Source of the DNA: Thamnaconus septentrionalis
Taxonomy: Eukaryota; Chordata; Actinopteri; Tetraodontiformes; Monacanthidae
Reading direction: 5' to 3'
NCBI GenBank assembly: GCA_009823395.1
Contig: CM020513.1
Coordinates: 10,223,501 to 10,287,500, forward strand
DNA: 64,000 nucleotides
The notes under the pieces were generated by a model. It ran no database searches. It was not told the DNA's origin and was given only the letters and a program-made list of their open reading frames with translations. The translations under genes were made by a program, and so were the position numbers. Shown here piece after piece: positions 37,195-49,232 of the stretch. Each line of letters opens with the position of its first letter. The stretch's first letter is position 1.

Positions 37195-37890
37195 CTTTTA
37201 CCCAGTTCCAACCTCAACCCCAGCTCACACCCTATAACCCCAGCTCCCACCTAACCGTAATTCCAGCTCTAACCATAACCCCAGCTCAAACCCTAACCCC
37301 AGTTCCAACCTCAACCCCAGCTCACACCCTAACCTTAGCTCCCACCTAACCGTAATTCCAGCTCTAACCATAATCACAGCTCAAACCCTAACCCCAGTTC
37401 CAACCTCAACCCCAGCTCACACCCTAACCCCAGCTCCCACCTAACCGTAATTCCAGCTCTAACCATAACCCCAGCTCAAACCCTAACCCCAGTTCCAACC
37501 TCAACCCCAGCTCACACCCTATAACCCCAGCTCCCACCTAACCGTAATTCCAGCTCTAACCCTAACCCCAGTTCCAACCCTAACCCCAGTTCCAACCTCA
37601 ACCCCAGCTCACACCCTAACCCCAGCTCCCACCTAACCCTAATTCCAGCTCTAACCCTAACCCCAGTTCCAACCCTAACCCCAGTTCCAACCTCAACCCC
37701 AGCTCACACCCTAACCCTAGCTCCCACCTAACCCTAATTCCAGCTCTAACCATAACCACAGCTCAAACCCTAACCCCAGGTCCCACCCTAACCCTTCTGA
37801 ACAACCCTAACCCGACCACAACACTAACCCCAAGACTAATTCCAATTCCCACCCTAACCTAACTCTAGTCCTCACCCCTAACCCCAAATG
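37195..37890. repeat. Minisatellite of CCCTAACCCCAGCTC-like units with a ~95-base higher-order period
   Basis: Roughly 700 bases consist of 11-14-base units such as CCTAACCCCAGCTC and CCTAACCCCAGTTC. The combination starting AGTTCCAACCTCAACC recurs at about 37203, 37301, 37396 and 37491, a higher-order unit of 95-98 bases. The CCCTAA core equals the vertebrate telomere repeat complement, but arrays are not pure. It is purine/pyrimidine strand-biased with almost no G. Confidence 0.95.
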
Positions 37891-39260
37891 CAAATACGTC
37901 CATTCTATATTGTCCCTGATGCGCCTTGAAGACTTTGCCTGAAACTAAGCGTCACTTCCTGTGAGGACATATTGGGATTGGTTGACATGCTGGGAGACAC
38001 GTAGGTTTTTCGGAGGATAGATGGGAGATGTGCTCACACACACGTTCAACAGCACTGGTTCTCAGAGCCTTGGAATCGGAGATTAGAAGTTAATGCTGTG
38101 GAATGCTGAGTAATAGACACTCAGCCATTTAATTAAGGCCTGCGCACACTAGCAAATAAAGAGCATCCTTTTAATCGGATTCAGACACTCAGCAAAATTG
38201 AGAAGTAAGACCAGAAGAACAGGATCGCTCTGATCAAACTAATACAAATGGAAAACTTCTTACGCTATTTCAACACCTGTTTGATTGTTAGAGACACATT
38301 TCTCCATAACAAATGGTTTCAATGGTGTGGTGAAATTAGGGTTACTAAATGTGAATTTTTAAATTTCTGGGTAGATCTCAGAAACATCTTGTTGTCAGAA
38401 ACATCTTGTTGCTATTTGTTCAGTTGCATATATTTGTTAAAATAGTAAAAAACAAACAAACAAACAAACAAAAAAAAAAAAACCTTACATGAACACAAAT
38501 CTACTCCTATGAGTAGATTTTATTTTATTTTTTTGTTCTTTTATTTCGACTGAATCCTGCACTGGGTGGTAAAGATGAATGTCAGCTTTTGCAAGTGATT
38601 TTACAGCTGTCGCTGAAGCTGTCCCTGCTTCTTTGAAAAGGTCATGTGAGAACAACACACACAGTCCTTTTCTCAATTTATCCAAGTGTAAAGGCTGCAA
38701 GAATGAAAATCTGCAAATCTTTCACTGATTACCATTCAAAACACTATTTACTGTCACGGTTGTGAAAATATTGCTTTGCTGTTTGTTTTGCTGGGGTTTT
38801 AAAAAAAAAATCTCTTTAGGACACAAAGCCCCTAACCAGCACTTTGAGCTAATTTCTCGTGTGGTCCCTACGTGACGCACAAATACAGATAGGTTATTGT
38901 AAATGAAACAGCATGTGTACTCAGGCATGCACTTAATTATGAGCTCACTGTGTTAATGATGGGTTCAGAAGTTCAAGGTGGAGGAAACTCACTGTGGCTA
39001 CCAGCATTCTTTCAGTGTGTGTGAAGAAACCACGCAATGCAACCTTAAGAACTCCGCTACGCTCACTCTCAACTAACTTAAGCAACATATAGACAGACGG
39101 TGAACTTCACCTTTAAGCGGGATTTATTTATTTATTTATTTTAAAGGTGGAGATTTGGGTCCGTGTGGTTCAATAGGTTGTGGGTTAATTAGAGGTTTGC
39201 TTGTTGAGTGGGACACACAATAATCCTTCTCTCCTCCTCCCTCTCTTCCTCCTCCCTCAG
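37891..39260. other. Spacer between minisatellite and adm2
   Basis: AT-rich sequence with a CAAA-type tract at 38450-38482. No exon or recognisable element is seen. Confidence 0.5.
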
Positions 39261-39261
39261 T

Positions 39262-39571
39262 CAGCCTTTAAATGAAAGGGGCTCCGCTTCGCTCCTCACC
39301 AAAGCCTCCGCGTGTCTCTCTTCTCCTTCGGTTGTGGATGCTTTTATTTTTTTCTCCCTGGGTTAAACGTGACGAGGCTGTTGGTGCCGCGTGGAGAGGA
39401 TGCAGCTGACCAGAATTGACGATGCTGTCCAGGTCACACGTCTGAGCGGGCCAATTTGCTTCCACTGAAGGTTGTTCTGTATACCCATATTTTTAAAAAT
39501 GTTGACAAATTTTAACAGTTAATCCATTTTTGATCAACTGATCTGAGCCTCCCCCCCACCAGTCGGTGCCT
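39262..39571 (+). promoter_or_regulatory. adm2: adm2 promoter region and probable 5' non-coding exon
   Basis: A TATA-like CCTTTAAATG at about 39265-39274 is followed by a GC-richer leader. The coding exon begins after a pyrimidine tract and acceptor CCCACCAG at 39561, so an upstream non-coding exon between about 39300 and 39440 is likely. The donor is not certain. Confidence 0.35.
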
Positions 39572-39575
39572 CACC

Positions 39576-42500
39576 ATGTGCGCACTGCTGCCTGTGTGTC
39601 TGTGCCTGCTGCTCGGCTGCCTGCCCCTGGAGACCCGGACCACCGTGTTGGCAGAGAGCCTTCCACATCGACACAGGTACCAGCTACTCTCAAAACAAAA
39701 CTCCACATCATTCAATTCTTTGGTTTACTGTTTTAAAAAAAAACAACAATATGTGCTAGCAAAAAAAAAAAAAATCTCTGGAAGTCACGAGCGAGGTTTT
39801 CACCCACGGACAAATAGCAAGGCATTGATTTTAGCTAAGAAACAAATGTTTTGAAGACCTAGTTATCATTTTTGGACATTTGAGCCTTCAATTTGCCTTA
39901 CTGGAATCTAGCATCTGAAAATTGATTTATTGGGGCCTTTCATCCTTATCATTCTGTTGAGATTATTTTAATGTGGTTTTATGTTCCTGTCCCATGCAAA
40001 CTGGTACCCCATTCTTATAGCACAAGAACATGTGATTGAATTGAACATGGATTTGTAAAAGACATCATTTTAGACAGTTTTACAACTTTCTGTGGTTTTC
40101 AAATAAGATTTCCAAATTGGTAACCAAATGCTGACGTGTAATAAAATAGTAGAAAAGAGTAACAAGTCAAAAGAAGGGAGAGAGGCGTGAACCATGAGTG
40201 CCATTGTCATTGACGTTCATGGTTATTTTACTTCAACAGCATTTGACTTAAGGAGCTGATCAGTTGGAAAACTACCAAAAAAAACCAAAACAAAACAAAA
40301 ACCAAATGTAAGGCATCATGGCTGGTGAAAACAGTCATTAGTTTGGCTGCATGTTTGCCCCCCCCCCCCACCCTGGCATTCAGTAATGTGGGAAAAAGGC
40401 CCAGAGGCCGAGTGAAGCAATTCCTCTGAGCAGCAGGAGGCGAGACAGAGGTGAGGGTGATTAAGAGGGATTTGGGCCAAGGACACACGAGCGCTGCAAA
40501 GTCTCGCTGCAGCGCTCGGCGCCGACGTGAGGACATCTTGTGACGCAGCCACGGGCAGATGATCTGATAAGTGTCACATGACAGACGCGACGTGTGTGCA
40601 GCTCGCTGGTCTTTTGCGGTCGAACGCGACCTTTAGCTCAGGCTATCATTTTTTTAAATATGTGCGAGAGGGTTTTTCCTCCAGTTACATAACGAAGGGG
40701 ATATGGCTCTTATAGCGCTGTAATCCCATGCTACTGTAATTACAGTTTTGCACAAGGAACAGCAACAATCTACACAACTCCCTGCTGCGTCACTGCTATA
40801 CAGTGCGCGTGAGCACTGACGTGTGTTTATATGCAACTTAGACCGACTGTAAGTCAATTGTGTTGAGTTACGCAGGTGTGATTTTTACTTTTGCGTCTTC
40901 GACTCCATTCGATCACTCCTGAATGATTGATTATAGCAGTAACAGAATATTTTAAGGCTTTGCAAAAAAACAACCCATTTAACTCTGTGTTTACAGCCAG
41001 ACGCAAAAAATGATGAAGCGAAACTGGTTTGGTTCAACGAATGAATGAAGGGGGAAAAAACCCAAAGAGGTCTCAGAATGTGGAACAAAGTACTGTGAGT
41101 GGTATCGGTTAGTCGTCAGCACCCTTTGTGACATCACAGAGGACACAGAGGGCTACTTTATAAAACTGCTGACCGTGTGCACTCTAAATGAAAAGAAATC
41201 CCCTTTACATATCGCAGCCATGCAAACTGGACAGGCAGTTCATTACAATGCAGTGCTGAAGATAAAGCACAGAGAGGTTTTCACTGTTGGGCCTCAGTGG
41301 GGGAGGTTACGCCATACAGGTGGTAAATTAAAAGATGGCCAAAAGAAAAAAAGAACCGTTACAGCGGGAATCTGACAGGGACAAAACGTTTCCCCGAGAG
41401 TTCAGCTCCTCTGTGAAGCGCTTCACGCTGTGCCTTGACTTTGGTAGGAATGTTGTGGAGGTTCCTTCTGCTCTCAGACTCTCGACTCCACTCCACTGAG
41501 AGAGGTGAGGAGAAAGGGAAGTGAAAAGAGGAGGGATGTGACAGAGTGGGATCCAAATGACGGGATGGAGAGGCTCACAGCGGCAAACTTGCGGGTCCGC
41601 TCAGGGTTGGAGCGAGACGGGAACGACTGCAATGGCGACTTATGTCATTATCGATGCAGCAGTATCTCCAGCAGTTGAACATCAGTTGGAACATCAGTGG
41701 TCTGGACGGGAGTCTAGACAGGATGGAGCTCTGCAGAGCTCAGAGGAACACGACTGACTCACTTCATGAACTCTTCTGTCGTCGTTTCTCCAGCAGTCCA
41801 TTATAACTTGTGTTGTGCTATTTATTCTTTTTGTGTGTACGTGTGTGCGTGTTTGTGTGTTGGCAGTGCACGGTGTCTGGCCAGGAAGTGGTAGAATACC
41901 AGTCAGGATTACTGACAGGATTAAGATCTTATGGTGTTCTGGTCCACTTTGCACAATCAAACAATCAAACAACAAACAAACAAACAAACAAACAACCCCA
42001 TGTGGCTTTGCTCTCTCACATTGCTACTTTTTCTTTCCCTCTGATTGGTAAATCCCAAACAGAACTTGTACACACATGGCCGGTCAAAGACAGGCGGATG
42101 GAGTTTGCCGTCTGCTCCCACTTGACCCGACCTGTTCTGCGTATTGCGTAATACCGGACCGGTCACACAAAATAATCCAGTTTTTTTGAACGCTTGGTGG
42201 CAGAACGCCTGCGTGTGTGAGAAAAGGTGAGCGTGAATGCGGGAGAAAAACAGCCTTGTGACACCGCAAGAATGGGCCGAGCTGCAGGGAGGCCAGACGC
42301 AGAGAGCGACTTGCAGCACTCTGGGGGTGAGTGGCGCCGTGGGGGGGCCTCTCACTCCCATCCACCGCCCACCTGCCTTTGTCCTCCGAGGTGGTTTTAG
42401 CGTCTTGCAAAGCTGCACCTGATGTTGCTCGACTCTGGGAGCGTTGCTGATTAACTGGAAACATCGTTTTTAACTCCCTCCGCCGCAGCGTCAGCTGTTT

Positions 42501-43762
42501 TTTCCCACACCATCGGTTTGAGCCGCTCCAGTCCGGACTGATGCAGGGACAACAGCCTCCTCTAGGGGTCACTAGTGAGCACTTTGAGGTGTAAAACTCT
42601 GAATTATTGACTTAATAACACTTGAAACCCTCGTCACTCTTTAACAACGCGTGGCGAGTCCATGTGACAGTCATTACACGCCAGTCAGCTCAGGAGTGTT
42701 TGGTTTTTTTTTCCGTCCGTTCATCACTTTGAGCGGAACAAACATGAAGTGATGACGCAATATGTTTGTAAACTCCTGGAAATTACAGTGTTATTTTGTT
42801 CCTGTGATTGTTTCAAAACCCAAAAAACACTTTCCACTGTCGGTTTTGACTATTAATTCTTGAGTTTCGTGCTGAAAACAAAACATAATTACTTCTTTTG
42901 TATCGTTAGCAGAATAGCATAGTTGCCTAAGTCATATTTGAACGTTTTCGGAAAACAAGAAAAAACATTTTTTCGCAAGCACATTGGTATTTTATTTTTA
43001 TTTTCAGATATCACAACTTGGCTTCCGCAGATCACCTGGGTGGTGTTGCGTGAAGCGTATTTATCAGCTGGTGTAACATCTCAAAAACAGTCATGTGTCT
43101 GTTGTAAAAGAAAAACACAAATGATAATATATACCTTAAGAAGACAGTTGAACTAACTTAACCCTTCTACTTTAAGATGACCGGGATGACTGAGACTCCT
43201 GTTGACTCCTTGTCAACATCTCGTTGCATAAAACAGAACTAGAGACCCAGACAGGTCAAACACCTCTGACTGGTCACGGCAGATTCTTCTGACACTGTTG
43301 GGCCGCATCTGACCTCACGTCTCTGCTGCTCTGCCTTCAGGCTCAATCCATCCAGACCCTTCAAACACCCAAAGTGGTTTCAATCTCCCACCCTGGCGCC
43401 TGCCGCCCCCAGCGGTACCCCAGACGGCCGCGTCACCCAGGGAGACCGACGCGTCAACTGGAAGGTCCGGCCACCGCCGGGGCCGCTCCACCCGCTGCTC
43501 CACCGCAGCGACGGCGTGCCGAGGGAACCGACGGCGACGGCGCAGGCGGCGCTGCAGGTCGCGGGGTCGTCGCCATGCCCATGGCGGTGGCGGCGGCGGG
43601 GGAGGGGGCGTCAGGGGCCACGGCCACATGATGAGGGTGGGGTGTGTGTTGGGGACCTGTCAGGTCCAGAACCTCAGCCACCGTCTCTACCAGCTGATTG
43701 GACCCAGCGGGAGGGAGAACTCCTCCCCCATCAACCCTCGCAGCCCCCACAGCTTCGGCTAG
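39576..43762 (+). CDS. adm2: Adrenomedullin-2 / intermedin precursor, reading frame broken in last exon as given
   Basis: ADM2 is a secreted CGRP-family vasodilator acting on CALCRL/RAMP receptors. Exon 39576-39676 encodes the signal peptide (MCALLPVCLCLLLGCLPL). Exon 43341-43762 continues in frame with a pro-region (RPFKHPKWFQ, RRVNWKV, echoing the conserved VVWK of other ADM2 precursors). The hormone itself, GCVLGTCQVQNLSHRLYQL, then IGPSG and ending PRSPHSFG before TAG, is unmistakable but lies in the next frame (codons from 43631). A net shift of 3n+1 between about 43515 and 43630, inside a GC-rich CGG/GGC stretch, is needed to join them. The ring Cys pair CVLGTC and the amidation Gly are intact. 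A sequencing error, an unrecognised splice event and a real mutation are all possible. Position before miox matches mammalian synteny. Confidence 0.85.
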
Positions 43763-44093
43763 CGCCGTCATTAGCCGCACCCGTGCTGGGCCTCGTGATT
43801 TCCAACCCGACTTTAAGCAGCCTGACGCTCATGTGTTTGACTTTTTTCCATTAATTCGCCTGTCCGCTGCTTCTCCCGCTGCCTTAGTTCTCACTAGGGG
43901 CCAAATAATAACAGTAATGCATAAAGGCACTTTACTGATCTCAACATTAAGTCAGACTTGAATTTCATATATTTGCTATTTAACTTAAAGACTAGTGTGT
44001 GTTTTACTGTATATATCACCCCAATGGTGTCAAGTAAGGTTCTGTTTGGAAGCGTCTGTGTTTGTTGCTTTGATCTCATTTTTTATGTGTTGT

Positions 44094-44099
44094 AATAAA
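44094..44099 (+). other. adm2: adm2 poly(A) signal AATAAA
   Basis: TGTAATAAAACT lies 330 bases after the adm2 stop, within AT-rich sequence. It is the first canonical signal. Confidence 0.6.
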
Positions 44100-44109
44100 A
44101 CTCCGGTCA

Positions 44110-44913
44110 AAATTAAAATCAACGTTTTCTGTGGTTTTTGTCCACCACTAGTTTGAGGTTCCGGGTTTCAGCCGTAGCAATTTAATGCAACAGAAAAAAA
44201 AAAATCACACTGTGGTAGTGGCAAATTAAATATTATTCATTGGCAGTTTATACATACACATTTAAACCGCCAATGGAAAAACAAGCATTAAGGGCTCAGG
44301 AGCAGTAAGAAGTCCAGTATAGCAGCCAAGGATTTGTCAGACTCACCATGATATTACAGGTTTGTATTTGCATAAACATGTTTAAACCAGTCAAACATTT
44401 TTTCTGCCGCTCTTCCAGTTGAATCTTTCAACATCACAAGTGAGAATGTTAGAATGCCATGAGCCTCTCCTCACAATTGTTTCTGTGTATATTTAATGAC
44501 TTAGATTTAATTACACTTTTCCAAGATGGAAAAAAAATAGACTCATGAGTTTTATGAACATTATCTGTAATTGTAACATTTCCCTGAGATCATTCCACGC
44601 AACATAAAGTTGCTTAACATGGCTCTAAGCTGTGGAAAGGACTGGTTGCAGCACTTGTGTTTATTTTAGATCAGGTTGGATCAGGTTGGGGTCACCTCAA
44701 ATGAAACAATCCGATCCAGATCAGCCTGTAATTTGCCAGTTTTTTTCCTTCAGGGGGCAGCTCTAAATCAAATCCCAAGGTTCTCCGTCCCCCTTCCATC
44801 CCTGCACCCATTGATAAATCTAATGCCAGCGTGTTATGTAAGTTCAGTTTTGTGCTTCTTTTTTATTACTGACCTAAAAAACACAAAGCAAGACAATTAT
44901 TTGCGATGTACAT

Positions 44914-44952
<39 letters not shown>

Positions 44953-45430
44953 TGTGGTCAATGACCTCTCTCTCTTGCAGAAACAGGTAAACTTTCAATT
45001 CAGCGGCAAAATCTCCTCCAGTCTTAAACCACTTTACATAATTTTCTCATAATTATCACAAAACAAATTGTGTCACAGTGGCAGAGCCGTGTTTGTACCA
45101 CACACGTGCTTCTCACGAGAAAAACAAACAGTGATTTCCACACTGTTATTTGACAATCTGCTTGAGCTGTGAGGGATGATGTAATATTATATTAATCGGT
45201 CGTTCAACAGAAACACGGTGATAAATTGAATTAAAAATGACTGATAAGACGAGCGCCAGCGCGGGTCAGGCAGGAGTGCCGAGTCATTCTGGATCAGTAG
45301 TCCAAACATTATATCTGCTGACCATGAAAGTGTCTTCCTGGAATGGACACAAACAAACCCACTACCGGTCAAGGTTTAACACAAGTCGGCCATGGGAAGT
45401 GAGCCTGGGTTAAAATATGACCGGGCACTG
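44110..45430. other. Spacer between adm2 and miox
   Basis: No exon is supported. A (GT)n microsatellite occupies about 44918-44957. The remainder is AT-rich. Confidence 0.6.
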
Positions 45431-45437
45431 ATCTCCG

Positions 45438-45534
45438 CTTTATTTAAACCTGCAGTGCACAACAGAGACACAACGCTGGAAAAGCAGCGGGATCTATTCA
45501 GGCCGAGTCAAGTCAGACTTCATCCAGCAGAAAC
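45438..45534 (+). promoter_or_regulatory. miox: miox promoter with TATA-like element
   Basis: CTTTATTTAAACC at about 45438-45450 is a TATA-like box about 90 bases before the ATG at 45535, which fits initiation near 45470 and a short leader. This suits a tissue-restricted gene. Confidence 0.45.
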
Positions 45535-47127
45535 ATGAGGGTCGTCAACGTCGTACGTCTCACGCCTTCAAACTAGAGGATTCACAATTCACCGTTTTTG
45601 GCTTCATTTGAATGAGATGCAAGAGCGATGTCGTTTGAATGAGCTGAACGTGTGTCTGTGTCATGCAGGGTCCAGACCCATCGCTGGCCTACCGGCCGAA
45701 CATCGAGCCCAAGAAGACAAAAGAAGAGTACAGGAATTTTGAGGTGATGATGCGAAAGTGTGTTTGTTTTATGAGGGACATTTTGACTGTGAGCTACTAA
45801 ATGGACAAAATGACAATTGTAAGTCAGGAACGGATGCATCTGATGGAAATGATCTGTCCACAACTGTGGTTGTCACAATGTCCAATGTCGATCAAAGAGG
45901 TAAAATGTCCAAAAGTTTTGACCTGCCGGCTGCTTTCAAGAAAAAGACTCAATTTGATAAAATGCTATAAATTCACTTTCTTGTTGCATTTGTGTTTTTC
46001 AGAGCGGAGCTCTGTTCAACCGCGTCTTTAACACATACAACCTGATGCACACCAACCAGACGGTGGACTTTGTCAAAAGGAAGGTAAACACAATGTGCGG
46101 CATATTCAGAGAAATGACTTCGAGAGCCCCTTGACTGGGAATAAATAAAATAAGGCAACAACAACAACAACAAAAAGTTAAAAAAAAAAACTGCTGTGCT
46201 GCACAGTTGATTAATTTTATTTTTTAACAGATAAATAATGCACTGGACAAAAACCTAGACACAGCATACCACTAGTATTCCAACTCACTATTACACTTTA
46301 TTTTTTCAAACTAATTGCAGCTAAGCTAATCGGCTTTAGCTTTAAGTTTAAGATAAGATAATCCTTTATCCGTGTCAAGACGTAGATCCAATACTTCTGT
46401 TACCATTCGTTATTTATTGCAGATGAGTAAATATTGCAGATGAAGTGACGACCTTGGGCGCACACAAGGCGACTCAGTTGCATGAACTTCCAGACGTGAT
46501 GGCGGACATCAAGTAAATCAGTTCTTACTTTGCTGCAGCTTGCAGAATGGACAGGCTGCACGCACACCCAGATGGGGATGATGGAGGCCGTCATGTCTCT
46601 GGACCAGCTGGTGGACGAGTCGGACCCGGACGTCGACTTCCCCAACTCCTTCCACGCCTTCCAGACTGCCGAGGGCATCCGCCAGGTGCACCCCGATAAA
46701 GGCAGGTCGCACCGACAGGTGGCGCTGTGGCTGCACTCGCAAGCAAGGCGGGTTAAAAACTTTCAGCGTTCTACTGTCTCCGTGCAGGCTGGTTCCAGCT
46801 GGTGGGTCTGATCCATGATGTCGGCAAGATAATGGCCCTCTGGGATGAACCTCAGGTCAGAGTCCTGCGTCACTGAAAAGAGAAAAACATGGGCCTCAGG
46901 TCCCTGAACACATCACAGTATGAAAGGTCCAGTGTGTTATACTTGGCTTAATATGATTTTTACATTGGTTAAATCTCATGATACAGCCCATAAATACAAT
47001 TAAAAAAGTGTATAATTGCATTACAATAAAATTAATCAGGTTTTCCTACCCTTAGAACCTAGAAAAAAAATAAATAAAAAAAAAAAAAATAATAATAATA
47101 TATAAAATATATATATAAATATATAAT

Positions 47128-47205
<78 letters not shown>

Positions 47206-48327
47206 TTCTGATTGTACTTACCAGAATATACATACAGCAGTTGTCTTGCTCCTAGTTAGCTACCATCTTGCGGCGCCATGTTTCTAAGGAAGCCTGGTGT
47301 GGACAATCCAGTCCGCTTTACAACGCATTTCAAAATTAGAGTAACTGCTCATGTCTTCAAATAAATCAACGAAGAAGAAGGTGGACAAGGTATATCCAGA
47401 TTTGGTTGCGAAGGCCACCGTAGTTCACTGGTAAGCTCAGGAGAGGGAAGGTACAGAGTGGAGTCCCTAAGTGGGCATAAGTGAAAGAGTGCTGCAATCT
47501 AAAATGTAACTACAGTACTTGATGTTGCTGGTTCTTGTTAAAAAATCTCCAGATATTAAACACTTGACCTTTAAGTCTTAAACATAATACTTTTCATGTT
47601 GTTTCCATGGACACCTTTTGAGCTTATGATCCTAACAGTAGCGTGTTGCGTGTGCGTGTGCGTGCACAGTGGGCTGTGGTTGGAGACACCTTCCCAGTGG
47701 GCTGCAGGTTTCAAAACTCCATCGTCTTCAGAGAGAACACCTTCACGCACAACCCAGATGAGCGAAACCCTCTTTACAAGTCTGTACTACTTATTTATAA
47801 CAACAATAATACTTTTAATGTCGTGCTGATAACATCCAGTTGATGTAAGGTGCATCTCATATTTGTATCTCAAGCACTGAATACGGGATCTACAAACCAA
47901 ACTGCGGCCTCGAGAACATCTCCATGTCGTGGGGCCACGATGGTGAGAGATGCATTCAGGATCACGCATGTTAAACTTCAATGTGGAGTCCATCTCCCAG
48001 ACAAAAAAAACAAACAAAAAAACCAGCACTGCATTCTCGGCCTTGCTGTTTTTCAGAGTACCTCTACAGAGTCATGAAGTTCAACAACTGCTCCATCCCA
48101 GATGAGGTGAGGAAATTAGCAACTAGTAAAAGGAGGAGAACACAGTTTAAAAACAAAGTAACCTCTAATCTATTGACGGCATTAACTCGGAGCTTCTCTC
48201 TCTGCAGGGGATGTACATGATTCGCTTCCATTCGTTCTACCCGTGGCACTCGCACAGCAACTACATGAACTTGTGCAATGACAAGGACCTGGAGATGCTG
48301 CCATGGGTCCAGGAATTCAAGTTAGCA

Positions 48328-48358
<31 letters not shown>

Positions 48359-48528
48359 TACACAGCTTGTCTTTCAATTGCAACCTCAAGCCGACCCTCC
48401 ATCCTCCTCCCTTCCACAGCAAATTTGACCTGTACACCAAGACCACCGAGCTGCCGGACATTGAGAAGCTGAAGCCGTACTACCAGTCTCTGATCGACGA
48501 GTACTGTCCCGGAGTACTGAAGTTTTGA
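45535..48528 (+). CDS. miox: Myo-inositol oxygenase
   Basis: MIOX is the cytosolic di-iron enzyme that cleaves myo-inositol with O2 to D-glucuronate, the first step of inositol catabolism (kidney-enriched in vertebrates). Ten exons: 45535-45552, 45669-45743, 46003-46083, 46539-46701, 46788-46855, 47670-47779, 47875-47942, 48057-48106, 48208-48320, 48420-48528; 284 residues against 285 in human. All iron ligands are present: His97 (FHAFQTAEG), His122-Asp123 (LIHDVGK), His in SWGHDEY, His in [10 protein letters not shown], Asp in NKFDLYTK. The hallmark [16 protein letters not shown] is intact and the end is [10 protein letters not shown]. The fourth intron (46702-46787) needs a GC donor, AAAG|GCAGGT, to keep the GWF reading. 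It converges on lmf2. Confidence 0.97.
46924..47576. mobile_element. TTAAAGGTCCAGTGTG MITE with an internal (AT)n expansion
   Basis: It opens AAAGGTCCAGTGTGTTATACTTGG and closes ATATTAAACACTTGACCTTTAA, with the same body as 11536-11962. About 100 bases of A-rich sequence and (AT)n at 47098-47202 have grown inside it. It lies in a miox intron. Confidence 0.75.
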
Positions 48529-49232
48529 AAGAGGCCACGTGGAAACATCCTGTCGGCACACGTTAGCCGATTCCGAGTGCGATTTAGTGGGTTTCACCCC
48601 TGAGCAATGCATTGTATTATACTGTATCTTCCCCCTTAAAATTGAAATTTCTCTCAAACCAGCATAAAAAAAAGCCTTTTGTAAACGGCCACTGTTTGAG
48701 ACATTTTAGAATTGAGAAACGGTGAAACCATTTTATTCCCTTTTTTTATTTTAATGTTATAAAAAATGTAAATACTACAATGATTGTTGTCGTGTTTCAC
48801 TCTTATTACTGACGGAAACAAAAGACATTTCGTGAAAAAAAAGTGCTGACTAAAGTTTTCAGGTCGGTCTGAGCGGTACAAGGACAGACGTGCAATGCCA
48901 CAAAGGATAAACAAAACAAACACACATAAACAAAAATAAATCACACCACCTCCATGATGAACATTTACACATTCTCATTATTATTCATAAGATTTGACTT
49001 TGCAGTCGGTCGTCAATGTCGAATATTTAAACGCAGAGGGCAAACCCGCAGTTTATGATATGGAACTTTAACGCAGAGAAAGAAACGTGAGTGGCTTCAA
49101 GTTCTTTGGTCATTCTGGAGGCGTTTCCTGAAGGCAGTTGGTTGGACACGAAAGGCTGAAGCTGGCTTTTCACTTCTGTTCATCTTCTTCCTCCTCCTCC
49201 TCATCATCCCCAAATGTTTCCCTGTCGGCATC
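48529..49232. other. Tail-to-tail 3' region of miox and lmf2
   Basis: miox (plus) has AATAAA at 48935-48940; lmf2 (minus) has its AATAAA complement, TTTATT, at about 48732-48737. If both are used, the two 3' UTRs overlap by about 200 bases. A (CT)n tract lies at 48327-48354 in the last miox intron. Confidence 0.45.

Noticed and set aside
37195..37890. CRISPR-like or true telomere array
   Set aside because: Units are degenerate and contiguous with no unique spacers, and CCCTAA hexamers are not in pure tandem.
43454..43780. Minus-strand frame opposite adm2
   Set aside because: GC-rich DNA leaves all frames open here; the plus strand carries the clear hormone.
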